64,000 nt of DNA, taken from the IMG/VR virus record IMGVR_UViG_3300042350_004528, positions 124,001 to 188,000 of that record, one strand, 5' to 3'. The DNA comes from a virus. A program made the translations under genes and the position numbers. The notes below the pieces were generated by a model. It was not told the DNA's origin and did no database searches. It saw only the letters and a program-made list of their open reading frames with translations. Below, piece after piece: positions 1 to 8,718 of this stretch (position 1 is the stretch's first letter; every line of letters starts with the position of its first letter).

Positions 1-309
1 AAAAACGGAAAACCAGACCATATGAAAGGATCTCACGATGATCTTATTATGGCTTTGGGTATGTGTTTATTCGTGGCTAACACATCATTTAAAAAGCTAC
101 AAGAGTCTGATAGTATGACAAAGGCTATGTTGGATAGTTGGAGAACAAATATTAATACAACTTCAACAAAAAGTAGCTATTTATTAGAAGATACAATAAA
201 ATCAGTACCAGATGAAGGTAGAGTCTACAATAAAAGAGAAGTAAATGACAATATTTTACAAAATACACGTGACTTTTCCTGGCTTTTTGGTAATATTAAT
301 AAAAGATAG
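1..309 (+). CDS. Terminase large subunit, C-terminal end (partial)
   Basis: The reading frame is open from the first base, so the gene begins before the window; about 102 residues are visible. The segment GSHDDLIMALGMCLF matches the conserved C-terminal nuclease-domain signature of T4 gp17-type terminases (an HDD-L-M-alpha element that supplies a metal ligand of the RNase H-like nuclease). The enzyme pumps DNA into proheads through the portal and cuts concatemers. It is directly followed by two small steps to the portal gene, the T4-like order. After the nuclease motif the tail is polar and unremarkable. Identification is from one strong motif plus position; the ATPase domain lies outside the window. 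Confidence 0.85.
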   Translation, partial: KNGKPDHMKGSHDDLIMALGMCLFVANTSFKKLQESDSMTKAMLDSWRTNINTTSTKSSYLLEDTIKSVPDEGRVYNKREVNDNILQNTRDFSWLFGNINKR

Positions 310-315
310 ATCATT

Positions 316-543
316 GTGGCTAATAAAAAAACAGTTATATCGAGAATAAATTCAATTGGCGCAATGCGTCAAAATATTACTGGTGTACAAGTAAATGATA
401 AAATTAGTGGTAGGGCGTTAAAAAAAGCATATTGCTCTATTGACAATGATAGTATAACCACTTATGTCCAAAAAAAAGAATGGGTTATAAGTTTAAACGA
501 TTACCTATTTCCACCTTATGTGGAATGTGAATATGTAGTATGA
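316..543 (+). CDS. Small hypothetical protein between terminase and portal
   Basis: A 75-residue ORF with a GTG start, 6 bases after the terminase stop and ending 1 base before the portal ATG, so it is almost certainly translated as part of the head operon. It starts MANKKTVISRINSIGAMRQN and ends in aromatic and acidic residues. No signal peptide, membrane segment or known motif is seen. Its place could suit a small terminase- or portal-associated virion protein, but I do not recognise the family and assign no function. Confidence 0.7.
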   Translation: MANKKTVISRINSIGAMRQNITGVQVNDKISGRALKKAYCSIDNDSITTYVQKKEWVISLNDYLFPPYVECEYVV

Positions 544-544
544 T

Positions 545-2392
545 ATGGCAGAAAAATTAACAGTATTTCAAAGATTAGGTCGCGTGTTGGGATCACAAAG
601 TGGTGATCCAGCATATATTATCGACCCAAAATCCTTCGCTAATTTAGATGCGAAAGAATTAGAACAAAAAAAATTAGAGGCTCAACAAACCTACTATCTA
701 CAAAATCAGTGGAAAAAAATTGACAATGAGCTTTACCAAAAAGCTGTATATTATGAGCCAACAAGAATGGCTTCATATTTCGATTATGAAGCCATGGAGT
801 ATACACCAGAAATAGCAGCTGCGTTAGATATTTTTGCTGATGAGGCAACAACTTCAAACGAAAGTGGTAAAATTTTAAGCATTTATTCGGACAGTACCCG
901 AATTAAGAATGAATTAATTGACTTATTTGAAAATGTGTTGGATATCAATACAAACTTAACTTCGTGGGCTAGAAATTTATGTAAATACGGAGATAATTTT
1001 GTATATAACAAAATCGTACCCAAAAAAGGTATTGTTGGTTGTGTACAATTACCAAATATTGAAATTACAAGAACCGAGCCTGGCTTTGTTCCAGTTAGAA
1101 ACTTAGATCAGTACCAAGAAGAAAATGCGATTCAGTTTCATTGGAAAGATAAAAATATAGATTTTAATTCATTCGAAGTTTCGCACTTTAGATTATTAGG
1201 TGATGATAGAAAATTACCTTATGGTACATCAATGCTTGAGAAAGTTAGAAGGATCTGGAAACAATTATTACTATCTGAAGATGCAATGTTGGTTTACCGT
1301 GTTACCAGAGCCCCAGAAAGAAGAGTTTATAAAATCTTTGTTGGTAACATGGATGACAAAGACGTTGATGGTTATGTTGACAAGATTGCAAATAATTTTA
1401 AAAGGATTAATATCGTAAATTCACAAAATGGTCAACAAGATACTAGATATAATCCATTAGCTGTCGATCAAGACTATTTTATTCCAGTAAGAGACCCAGC
1501 ATTAACAATGCCAATTGAGACTCTTCCTGGCGCACAAAACTTATCGGAAATCGCGGACATCGAATACATCCAGAAAAAAATGTTAGCGGCTCTTAGAGTA
1601 CCTAAAGCATTTTTGGGGTTTGATGAGGCAACTGGTGAAGGTAAAAACTTAGCCATACTTGATATTCGTTTTGCTAGAGCGGTACATAGAATACAAAAAG
1701 CCCTTATTCAAGAGTTAAATAAGATGGCGATTATTCATCTTTACCTTAAAGGTTATGAAGATGATTTAAATAATTTCACATTATCGTTAACGACACCATC
1801 AACACAAGCAGACATCCTTAAAGTACAAAACTGGAAGGAAAAAATTCAGCTATATCGCGATGCGGTATCTGATGCTGGAAATGGGTATGGTGCGGTATCG
1901 ATGACATGGGCCAAAAAAGAAATACTCGGTATGTCAGAAGAAGATATCAAACTTGATATTCAAAGACAAGCTGTTGAGAAAGCTGGTGGTGAAGAAATTA
2001 AAATGTTGGCTGAAACAATTAAACAAACTGGTTTATTCAGGGAAATTTATAAAGCTTACAAGATTAATCCAGATAACATGACAGCTGGTGGCGCCACTGG
2101 GGCAGCTGGAGCTGAACCTGGTGCTGAATTAAGTACCGCTATCGGTGGTGGTGGCGGTGGTGCTGAAGGTGGTTTAGGTACCGACTTTACAGCACCATTG
2201 GAAACACCAGAAACGGGGGCTGAGGTTGGAGCTGAAGCTGGAACTGAAACGGAGGCTGGAGCTGAAACTGAAACCGCACCAGAAGAAACTTTAGCTGAAA
2301 GATCTAAAAGATACATGGATAAAAGACGTAGCAACATTACCGAAACCATAAATAAAAGTATCGCTGAGATAGATAAAATATTAAAAGACTAA
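545..2392 (+). CDS. Portal vertex protein (T4 gp20-like)
   Basis: 615 residues, close to the size of T4-type portals. The N-terminal half has the typical T4-like portal pattern: YFDYEAMEYTPEIAAALDIFADEATT, then ENVLDINTNL, an RGxD-like surface replaced by WARNLCKYGDNFVYNKIVP, and FEVSHFRLLGDDRKLPYGTSMLE, followed by a VYRVTRAPERRVYKIFVG element. It forms the dodecameric DNA channel at one vertex and nucleates head assembly. The last ~110 residues are a low-complexity Gly/Ala/Glu/Thr tail (about residues 510-585) followed by a basic helix, an unusual extension compared with T4 gp20. It sits between terminase and the core/protease genes as in T4. Confidence 0.9.
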   Translation: MAEKLTVFQRLGRVLGSQSGDPAYIIDPKSFANLDAKELEQKKLEAQQTYYLQNQWKKIDNELYQKAVYYEPTRMASYFDYEAMEYTPEIAAALDIFADEATTSNESGKILSIYSDSTRIKNELIDLFENVLDINTNLTSWARNLCKYGDNFVYNKIVPKKGIVGCVQLPNIEITRTEPGFVPVRNLDQYQEENAIQFHWKDKNIDFNSFEVSHFRLLGDDRKLPYGTSMLEKVRRIWKQLLLSEDAMLVYRVTRAPERRVYKIFVGNMDDKDVDGYVDKIANNFKRINIVNSQNGQQDTRYNPLAVDQDYFIPVRDPALTMPIETLPGAQNLSEIADIEYIQKKMLAALRVPKAFLGFDEATGEGKNLAILDIRFARAVHRIQKALIQELNKMAIIHLYLKGYEDDLNNFTLSLTTPSTQADILKVQNWKEKIQLYRDAVSDAGNGYGAVSMTWAKKEILGMSEEDIKLDIQRQAVEKAGGEEIKMLAETIKQTGLFREIYKAYKINPDNMTAGGATGAAGAEPGAELSTAIGGGGGGAEGGLGTDFTAPLETPETGAEVGAEAGTETEAGAETETAPEETLAERSKRYMDKRRSNITETINKSIAEIDKILKD

Positions 2393-2408
2393 ATTTAACC
2401 AATAATTC

Positions 2409-2419
2409 AAATATTTATC
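2409..2419 (+). promoter_or_regulatory. Candidate late promoter (TATTTAT class)
   Basis: AATATTTATCT, 16 bases before the start of the gene at 2435. One of about 20 TATTTAT elements placed in gene orientation just before virion or accessory genes. Confidence 0.5.
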
Positions 2420-2434
2420 TAAAAATAGAAAATC

Positions 2435-3151
2435 ATGTTTGGAGTTATAAAAGAAAATATTTTAAGTAAGTTGGAAAAAACTTACGCTAATGGTGATGTT
2501 TCTTCTTTTAAGAAAGAATTTAACCGTTACATTAAAACAATAAAGGAAAACAAAGACCTGAAAGAATTCTATGAGGTGTACGACTTATTCAAGCAAGTTA
2601 ATTTTGATGATATTGATGTTGCAAAAGAATTTGTAGAAGAATCTATTAGTTATCTGAAGCAATTTAATAAATCAGAAGTTGATAAATTAACTGAATTAAC
2701 TGAGACTAAACATAATTTGAATAAAAAAACGATCGAATTTAAATTAGACCAGTTAATTTTTAACGAAAATATTTCTTTAAAAGAAAAAGCGCAGTACAAA
2801 GTTGAGTTAATCAAACAAATAACTCAAAAAGAAAACGCAAAGATTGATTATAAAGATAGTTTTGAGGTACTACATAAAAAAATAAATGAGAACATTTCAA
2901 AATTAAGTAACGATCAAACACAAGCTCTTGAATTGTTCATTGAAAATGATACTAATAAGATTAACGATTTTTATCAAAACTTAATTAATAACACGGAAAC
3001 TATTGTCGAAGGTAAAATTTTAAATACTGAAAATTCTGATGTTATTAAAAAATTAGTTGAGGTTAAAAAAAGATTAAATTCTCTTAAAGCAGAAAACCCG
3101 ACTATAATTGAAATAGAAAAAATTATAAATCTTAAGGAATCGCTTAATTAA
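2435..3151 (+). CDS. Hypothetical coiled-coil protein, possible head-core component
   Basis: 238 residues, very rich in Lys, Glu, Asn and Ile, with long helical heptad-like stretches across most of the length (for example the segments around residues 60-130 and 165-235). No catalytic motif, signal peptide or membrane segment. It lies between the portal and protease genes, where T4 encodes its small prohead-core proteins gp67 and gp68. A role as a core or chaperone protein is inference from position and composition only. A TATTTAT element precedes it, so it can also be made independently of the portal gene. Confidence 0.75.
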   Translation: MFGVIKENILSKLEKTYANGDVSSFKKEFNRYIKTIKENKDLKEFYEVYDLFKQVNFDDIDVAKEFVEESISYLKQFNKSEVDKLTELTETKHNLNKKTIEFKLDQLIFNENISLKEKAQYKVELIKQITQKENAKIDYKDSFEVLHKKINENISKLSNDQTQALELFIENDTNKINDFYQNLINNTETIVEGKILNTENSDVIKKLVEVKKRLNSLKAENPTIIEIEKIINLKESLN

Positions 3152-3225
3152 TTTGTTTTTATCGTAATTTTTGTTTATTATTATAGCGTTTATTAATAAT
3201 AAAATTAAAAAATTATGACAAAAAA

Positions 3226-3648
3226 ATGTTCAGTAAATTTGGCAAAGAGAAACAACTCTTTAAGAATGACTCCTTTAGGGTCAAGTATGGTACTATCGAT
3301 GCTTTAAAATTAAATGCGATATATGTTAATATCGAATCATGGGTTCAACCCAATGAACTAATAAATTTTGAATCAAATATACGATTGACCAGAAAAAATA
3401 TAATAAGCGAACTTAGGCAAAAAATTAATCAAGAATTATTTCATGAAAATTTCATCGTTGACTTGGATTTAAGATCATCGGGAATGATGTTAAATAAAAA
3501 AAGTTTTATGTTTATTGAGGTCACTGTATATCCGAAAAAATTTATAAAGTTTAATTCAGAACAACTAAAAAACGATATTAAAGATATTGCCGTTTCAGCT
3601 ATAAATGTTGTTCAAAAAAATAACTTTAACTTTTACTCAAAAAAATAA
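3226..3648 (+). CDS. Hypothetical protein of the head operon
   Basis: 140 residues starting MFSKFGKEKQLFKND, with a mixed alpha/beta appearance (IVNI ... FIVDLDLRSSG ... FMFIEVTVYPKKF) and a helical C-terminus ending in KK. It ends 3 bases before the AAA ATPase start, so the two are translationally linked. No family recognised. An ATG 11 bases upstream (3215) is in another frame and closes after about 30 codons, so 3226 is the start that gives a real protein. Confidence 0.7.
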   Translation: MFSKFGKEKQLFKNDSFRVKYGTIDALKLNAIYVNIESWVQPNELINFESNIRLTRKNIISELRQKINQELFHENFIVDLDLRSSGMMLNKKSFMFIEVTVYPKKFIKFNSEQLKNDIKDIAVSAINVVQKNNFNFYSKK

Positions 3649-3651
3649 AAT

Positions 3652-4575
3652 ATGGATATGACAGAAGATTTTTTAGACGAGCTCCAAAATGAAGCCGACA
3701 AAGAACACATCAACAATATTTTACCTAAAGTCGAATCTTGGGTTACAATAGATAATAAAAATTTCTTTTTTAGCTTTAAGTGTATAGATACAATACCATC
3801 TGGTTTGTATTCTATGACATATAATGACCAACAAGGTTTCGGTGTCACTAATATGGAATACAAAAGTGAGGAATTTTTTCACCTACCATCATTACCACAC
3901 GATAAAATAATTGGAGATTTACAAAAATTTTGGGATAATAAAGATAAATTCACCAAATATAATTTAAACCCAAAACGTGGAATTATTTTGCATGGTCATC
4001 CAGGTTGTGGAAAAACATCATTAATATATTTGTTGATTGAGGAAATAAAGAAACGAAATGGCCTTTCAATTTATTTTGATGTCCCCGAAAATTGGGTCGA
4101 AATTGCCAGATTAATTAGAAAGGTTGAAAAAGAAAGACCTTTGTTATGTATCATTGAGGATATTGATTTAGTTATTGCAAAACACGGTGAGGAACCATTT
4201 TTAAATTTTCTTGATGGGCTTAATTCAATAAATAATGTTGTTTATGTGGCAACCACAAATAATATTGAAAAAATTCCAGACAGAATCAAAGATAGACCTT
4301 CTAGGTTCGATAAAAAATATGAAATAAAAAAACCAAATGATAGTGATAGGTTACTTTATTTCCAGACAAAATTATTAGAAGAGGATAAAAAGAAATACGA
4401 TCTAAAAAAATTGGTTAAGGATACAACAAACTTTACCATGGCTCATATTAAAGAAGTTTTTATTTCGCTATACATATTAGATAACCCATATGAAGAGGTT
4501 ATTTCAAGATTAAAGAAAAGTAAAATCACCGACAACCCTATTGGTTTTAACCTTAATGAAGATTATGACGCTTAA
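3652..4575 (+). CDS. AAA+ ATPase in the capsid operon
   Basis: 307 residues. Walker A is GHPGCGKT (residues 115-122), Walker B CIIEDID (166-172), a sensor-1-like TTNN at 201-204 and an arginine-finger-like RPSRFDKK at 215-222. The RFDKKYEIKKP segment and single AAA module resemble Bcs1/FtsH-type AAA proteins rather than terminase or RecA folds. The N-terminal ~105 residues are a separate domain. The place, between portal and prohead protease, is not occupied by an ATPase in T4. A function as an assembly or maturation remodeller of head proteins is inferred from context. A second ATG two codons later (3658) is an alternative start. Confidence 0.85.
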   Translation: MDMTEDFLDELQNEADKEHINNILPKVESWVTIDNKNFFFSFKCIDTIPSGLYSMTYNDQQGFGVTNMEYKSEEFFHLPSLPHDKIIGDLQKFWDNKDKFTKYNLNPKRGIILHGHPGCGKTSLIYLLIEEIKKRNGLSIYFDVPENWVEIARLIRKVEKERPLLCIIEDIDLVIAKHGEEPFLNFLDGLNSINNVVYVATTNNIEKIPDRIKDRPSRFDKKYEIKKPNDSDRLLYFQTKLLEEDKKKYDLKKLVKDTTNFTMAHIKEVFISLYILDNPYEEVISRLKKSKITDNPIGFNLNEDYDA

Positions 4576-4598
4576 TGCGTGTTTTTAATTTACGTTAA

Positions 4599-4607
4599 GA
4601 TATTTAT
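4599..4607 (+). promoter_or_regulatory. Candidate late promoter (TATTTAT class)
   Basis: GATATTTAT ends 15 bases before the protease ATG at 4623. Confidence 0.55.
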
Positions 4608-4622
4608 ATTAAAGTTTAACCA

Positions 4623-5339
4623 ATGGCATTAAAAATTTTAAAAGAAAACGAAGAGGGTTTTGGTATAATCATTGACCATGATGCTGGATCAATCACAAGA
4701 GAAATTAACGAACAATTCTTAAACGAAAGTACGATTAGTGGTACTCTTGATTTAACAAAACCAATTATATACTATGCGACACTACAAAAATATGGTGTTG
4801 AGAATAGGAATGGTAGAATATATCCAGAGGATATTTTAAAGAAAGAGGTTGAAAGATATCGCGATGTTATAAGAAGAAACGCAAGCTTTCATGAATTAGA
4901 TCATCCACAAGAATCTGTTATATCATTAAAAGGCGGTTCACCGCATAGAATATTGGATATGTTCTGGGAAGGTAATGCGTTGATTGGTAAACTTGAGATA
5001 TTAGTATCTGATGGTTATAGAAAAAATGGCGTTATATCTTGTCATGGTGATTTAGTCGCTATGTACCTTTCATACGGTATGACACTTGGTATATCATCAA
5101 GGGGTATTGGCTCTCTTAAAAAAATTAATGGTAAAAATGTTGTTCAAAGTGATTTTGAACTTATTTGTTGGGATATAGTATCATCACCATCAACCCCAGG
5201 TTCTTATTTATACAAAAATCCTGAGGAATTTTCTAAATATGATGAGGTACTACCAGACACCGAACCACAAAAAATTATAACAACTAAAGAACCACAAGAT
5301 GAATTTTTGAGTAAATTAAGTTCATTTTTGGGTAAATAA
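4623..5339 (+). CDS. Prohead maturation protease (T4 gp21-like)
   Basis: 238 residues, near T4 gp21 length. Herpesvirus-assemblin-type serine protease features are visible: NGRIYP after the first strand, HELDHP at 90-95 supplying the catalytic His (probably His94), and GISSRG at 156-161 supplying the nucleophilic Ser (158 or 159). FELICWDIVSSPSTPGS near 178-194 is also typical of the family. It digests the scaffold and trims head proteins after an (L/I)xE motif in T4. This matters here because the capsid protein and several accessory proteins of this window carry matching LxE sites near their N-termini. Confidence 0.9.
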   Translation: MALKILKENEEGFGIIIDHDAGSITREINEQFLNESTISGTLDLTKPIIYYATLQKYGVENRNGRIYPEDILKKEVERYRDVIRRNASFHELDHPQESVISLKGGSPHRILDMFWEGNALIGKLEILVSDGYRKNGVISCHGDLVAMYLSYGMTLGISSRGIGSLKKINGKNVVQSDFELICWDIVSSPSTPGSYLYKNPEEFSKYDEVLPDTEPQKIITTKEPQDEFLSKLSSFLGK

Positions 5340-5364
5340 TTTGTTTTTATAAGTTTTTTTTACT

Positions 5365-5631
5365 ATGATTGTATCAATAAAAAAAAGTAATATGGATAAA
5401 AATTTTTATTGGTACACTGTAACGGTACAGTTTGTTGTTGAAGATGAACAAACTGGTAAAATTAAAAAAGTAAAAGAAATTTACCTGGTTAAAGCTGTGT
5501 CTATCACGGACGCTGAAACACAAGTAGCTAAAGATCTGGACGGTACAATGTCAGATTACAGAATTTTAACTGCAACCGAATCAAAAATTATCAGGGTAAT
5601 TAAACCAGATGATGTTGAAATAAACGGATAA
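5365..5631 (+). CDS. DUF4494-like protein
   Basis: 88 residues. The pattern WYTVTVQFV-EDEQTGKIKKVKEIYLVKAVSITDAE-TQVAKDL resembles the Bacteroidota DUF4494 family (an N-terminal strand with aromatic residues, then YLV-A-S-T-AE). Function unknown. An internal ATG at 5392 (MDKNFYWY) would start nearer the family's usual N-terminus and is a plausible true start. It lies between protease and scaffold and is followed at once by a strong terminator. Confidence 0.65.
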   Translation: MIVSIKKSNMDKNFYWYTVTVQFVVEDEQTGKIKKVKEIYLVKAVSITDAETQVAKDLDGTMSDYRILTATESKIIRVIKPDDVEING

Positions 5632-5670
5632 AAAATTAAAATTTTTTTTTACTCATTAAAACCAATTACC

Positions 5671-5698
5671 AAACCCGCCCAAAAGGCGGGTTTTTTTA
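5671..5698 (+). terminator. Rho-independent terminator after the protease/DUF4494 genes
   Basis: Stem AACCCGCC / GGCGGGTT with a CAAAA loop, followed by seven T residues. Confidence 0.9.
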
Positions 5699-5737
5699 TT
5701 TTATTTATTAAGAATTACGAACTTTTGCAAAATGCTT

Positions 5738-5746
5738 GATATTTAT
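5738..5746 (+). promoter_or_regulatory. Candidate late promoter for scaffold/capsid genes
   Basis: GATATTTAT right after the terminator at 5671-5698 and 43 bases before the scaffold start at 5790, so scaffold and capsid genes form their own transcription unit. Confidence 0.55.
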
Positions 5747-5789
5747 TATTAGCATTATAGACAAAATAATTTTTTTAAAAAAAAATAAT

Positions 5790-7040
5790 ATGAGTAAAAC
5801 TAGCATTTTAGCCGAAACCCTAGCTGAGATACAAGAAATCAAAGAGGGTATTGAAAAGAACGCAAATCATGTTCTTAGAAGTACTTTAAAAGATGACTTG
5901 GAAGCAATCGTTAGAAAAGGCTTAAACGAAGCTGAAGAAGATATTCAGCCAAATGATATGGTTGGTGATGGTGATCCAGCCGATCAAGGAAGTGAAATTG
6001 CGAATCCAGAAGAAATGCCTTCTGATGAAACGGACATTGACCCAACTGCTGGTGTTGATGCTGGTGAAACAGAAGTGATTGATTTAACACAAGAACCTTT
6101 TGAAAAGGTTTCAGATGAGTTTGATCGCATGCAATTAACTGACGAGATCGAAATCGTTAAAACCCCAGAAGGTGGCATTCAAATTAACATTGAACCTACT
6201 GGTGCTGAAGCTGGCGCTGAAGAGATGCCCGCTGATGAACCAACTCCAGGTGAAGACGAAATTGTTGCCGCTGATGATTTAGGTGCTGAAGCTGGCGCTG
6301 AAGAGATGCCCGCTGATGAACCAACTCCAGGTGAAGATGATGAAACCATGAAAGAAAATGAAGTTGTGTATGAGATTGAAATTGCAGAAGATGCCGCAAT
6401 TTCTGAGACTACCGAGGAAGTTAAAGAAGAAGGAACCGAAGAGGTTAAAGAAACTACTGAGGAAGTTAAAGAAACTGTTGAAGAAACATTAACTCCAGAA
6501 AAAGAAATGGAAGAGGATGTTAAGCATGTTACAGCAAAAGCTCATATGAAGCACAACACAGAAGAGTTACATGAGAGTTTAGTGGCTACTAGAAAGAAGT
6601 TACAGGCTTTAATGACTGAAAATAAAATTAAGTCTCAAGAACTAGACAATGTTAACACTTTAGTTGAAGAGTTTAAAAATGCTGAGGTTGAATATAAATC
6701 AGCAATTAAAAATCTCAAAGGTCAATTACAAGAAGTTGCATTGTTCACATCAAACTTAACTTACGCTGTTAAATTAATGACTGAAAATTCAACTACTAAG
6801 GATGAAAAATTAGATATCCTTAAGAGATTTGATTCAGCTAAAACTTTGACAGAATCAAGAGAGGTTTTCAATAGTTTAGAATCGTTATTTAAAACAAGCA
6901 AAAACACGGTTGAAAAAACTATCGAAGAAAGAGTTCTTGAAACACCTAAGGCCAGTGGCGCTTCAAATTTAAATGAGTCCACAGCCTACAAGAATCCACA
7001 ACTCGAAAGAATGTTGGATATCATTGGAAAAATTAAATAA
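5790..7040 (+). CDS. Prohead scaffold/core protein (gp22 position)
   Basis: 416 residues from the ATG at 5790; the frame is open 54 bases further upstream, but that segment overlaps the putative promoter. The sequence is strongly acidic and helical: an N-terminal helix (LAETLAEIQEIKEGIEKN), a central Glu/Asp/Pro-rich part with a duplicated GAEAGAEEMPADEPTPGEDE unit, then a long coiled coil (about 250-340) and a C-terminus NPQLERMLDIIGKIK. Composition and position directly before the major capsid gene match T4 gp22, the internal scaffold that the prohead protease digests. Assigned from context and architecture, not from a recognised domain. Confidence 0.75.
   Translation: MSKTSILAETLAEIQEIKEGIEKNANHVLRSTLKDDLEAIVRKGLNEAEEDIQPNDMVGDGDPADQGSEIANPEEMPSDETDIDPTAGVDAGETEVIDLTQEPFEKVSDEFDRMQLTDEIEIVKTPEGGIQINIEPTGAEAGAEEMPADEPTPGEDEIVAADDLGAEAGAEEMPADEPTPGEDDETMKENEVVYEIEIAEDAAISETTEEVKEEGTEEVKETTEEVKETVEETLTPEKEMEEDVKHVTAKAHMKHNTEELHESLVATRKKLQALMTENKIKSQELDNVNTLVEEFKNAEVEYKSAIKNLKGQLQEVALFTSNLTYAVKLMTENSTTKDEKLDILKRFDSAKTLTESREVFNSLESLFKTSKNTVEKTIEERVLETPKASGASNLNESTAYKNPQLERMLDIIGKIK
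6201..6337 (+). repeat. In-frame 81-bp duplication within the scaffold gene
   Basis: 56 bases at 6201-6256 recur identically at 6282-6337, an 81-base period. It encodes two copies of GAEAGAEEMPADEPTPGED in the acidic region. Confidence 0.9.
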
Positions 7041-7073
7041 TAATAAAATTAAAAACTTAAAAAAATACTAAAA

Positions 7074-8660
7074 ATGGGTGCATTATTAGAATCAGGAAAA
7101 GTTGGTAACGTAAGTTTAAATCATTTAAAAACTGTACGTACTGACGTAATTAACAGATGGGACAGCTTAGGTCTTTTAGAAGGCTTAAATGGACATCGTA
7201 AAGAGAACATCGCTCAGTTGTTCGAAAACCAAGCTTCATACATGTTGAACGAAGCTACATCATTAGGTGTTGAAGGTTCTTTCGAAACTGTTGTGTTCCC
7301 TATCGTGAGAAGAGTATTCTCAAAATTATTAGCAAACGAAATCGTTTCTGTACAAGCTTTGAACTTACCTATCGGTAAATTGTTCTACTTCGTACCGAAA
7401 ATCGGTAGATCAGAATTTGGTAAATCAGGTGGCCCAGAAAGCAATGACCCAAGAAACCAAATGCAGATGGCTGAAGCTTTCAGTGCTAACAAGAATACAT
7501 ACGATGCTTTCTACGGAGAGGATGGTTTGTATGATAAATCAAAAGGTGAGGCTACAACAGCTACTGGTACAACTCATACCGCTAGCTTGTTTAAGTTCAG
7601 CACATCTGGTTTCGCGGTAAAAGCTGGTACCACAATTACATCTGGTACAACTGAAATCGTTAAAGTTACTTTAACTGGTGCTGGAAACTTCGAAAATGCT
7701 GAAGAATTCTTAAGCACAATGGCAGTTTCTTATACTGGTGGTACTTTGGATTATTATTTCCCATCTCAGAAATATGGTACACAGTTAATGGATGGTTCAG
7801 GTGTAACTTATATCGCAGTTGTTGCCCCAGATAACGACAACGTTGATTTGTCTGACATCACTGTAACTTACAAGACTTACGATTCATTAGAATTGTCTGA
7901 CTCAATGGGTGAAGTAAGCTTCGAACTTCAATCTGTAACCGTATCGGTTATCGAAAGAAAGTTAAGAGCACAATGGTCTCCAGAATTAGCTCAAGACGTG
8001 TCAGCGTTCCATAACATTGACGCGGAAGCTGAATTAACAGCTTTATTGTCTGAGCAAGTTGCTGCTGAGATCGACCGTGAGATCTTAAGAGACTTACGTA
8101 GAGGTGCTGCTTGGAGATTGTCATGGGATTACGCTGGTGTTACTGGCCGTGGTATCGACACAACCAACGCAGGTGCATTCTATACTCAAAAAGAATGGAA
8201 CCAAACCTTGATCACTGCGATCAATCAAGTTTCTGCTCAAATCCACAAAGCAACTCTTCGTGGTGGCGCAAACTGGATCGTATGTTCAGCTGAGGTTTCT
8301 GCAATTTTTGATGATTTAGAATACTTCCACGTATCTAACGCTGCTCCTGAGCAAGATAAATTCAACATGGGTATTGAAAGAGTGGGTTCACTTTCTGGTC
8401 GTTACCAGGTTTACCGTGATCCTTACTTCCCAGCTGACACAATCTTGATGGGACACAAAGGAACTTCATTGTTAGACACAGGTTACATTTACGCACCATA
8501 CGTGCCAATGCAATTAACCCCTACAATGTATAATCCGTTTACCTTCGCTCCAGTTAAAGGTATCATGACTCGTTACGCTAAGAAAATGGTTAACAACCGT
8601 TTCTATGGTGTGATCAAAGTTAAGAATATCGTTAGCTTCGGTATCGATGGTTTCAGATAA
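7074..8660 (+). CDS. Major capsid protein (T4 gp23-like)
   Basis: 528 residues, T4 gp23 size. N-terminal part: VINRWDSLGLLEGL, then NIAQLFENQASYMLNEATS, then VFPIVRRVFSKLLANEIVSVQ, which is the gp23-family pattern. MLNE-A at residues 57-61 is placed like the T4 maturation site (after Glu65), so the mature shell protein would begin at Ala61. Codon use is richer in C- and G-ending codons than in neighbours, as expected for the most highly expressed gene. Ends with a shared bidirectional terminator. Confidence 0.93.
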   Translation: MGALLESGKVGNVSLNHLKTVRTDVINRWDSLGLLEGLNGHRKENIAQLFENQASYMLNEATSLGVEGSFETVVFPIVRRVFSKLLANEIVSVQALNLPIGKLFYFVPKIGRSEFGKSGGPESNDPRNQMQMAEAFSANKNTYDAFYGEDGLYDKSKGEATTATGTTHTASLFKFSTSGFAVKAGTTITSGTTEIVKVTLTGAGNFENAEEFLSTMAVSYTGGTLDYYFPSQKYGTQLMDGSGVTYIAVVAPDNDNVDLSDITVTYKTYDSLELSDSMGEVSFELQSVTVSVIERKLRAQWSPELAQDVSAFHNIDAEAELTALLSEQVAAEIDREILRDLRRGAAWRLSWDYAGVTGRGIDTTNAGAFYTQKEWNQTLITAINQVSAQIHKATLRGGANWIVCSAEVSAIFDDLEYFHVSNAAPEQDKFNMGIERVGSLSGRYQVYRDPYFPADTILMGHKGTSLLDTGYIYAPYVPMQLTPTMYNPFTFAPVKGIMTRYAKKMVNNRFYGVIKVKNIVSFGIDGFR

Positions 8661-8688
8661 TCGTAACTGAATAGGATAAACCTTAAAT

Positions 8689-8718
8689 AGAAAAGGGACT
8701 CAATTGAGTCCCTTTTTT
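8689..8718. terminator. Bidirectional terminator between capsid and lysis units
   Basis: Perfect inverted repeat AAAGGGACTC / GAGTCCCTTT with A-tract before and T-tract after, serving the + capsid unit and the - peptidase gene that ends at 8718. Confidence 0.9.

Noticed and set aside
3215-3310. Short frame from ATG 3215 overlapping the 140-residue gene
   Set aside because: About 30 codons, closes early, and the overlapping frame is far longer.
6196-6399. Antisense frames rich in Leu/Gln/His over the acidic scaffold repeats
   Set aside because: Shadow of GAA/GCT-rich codons.
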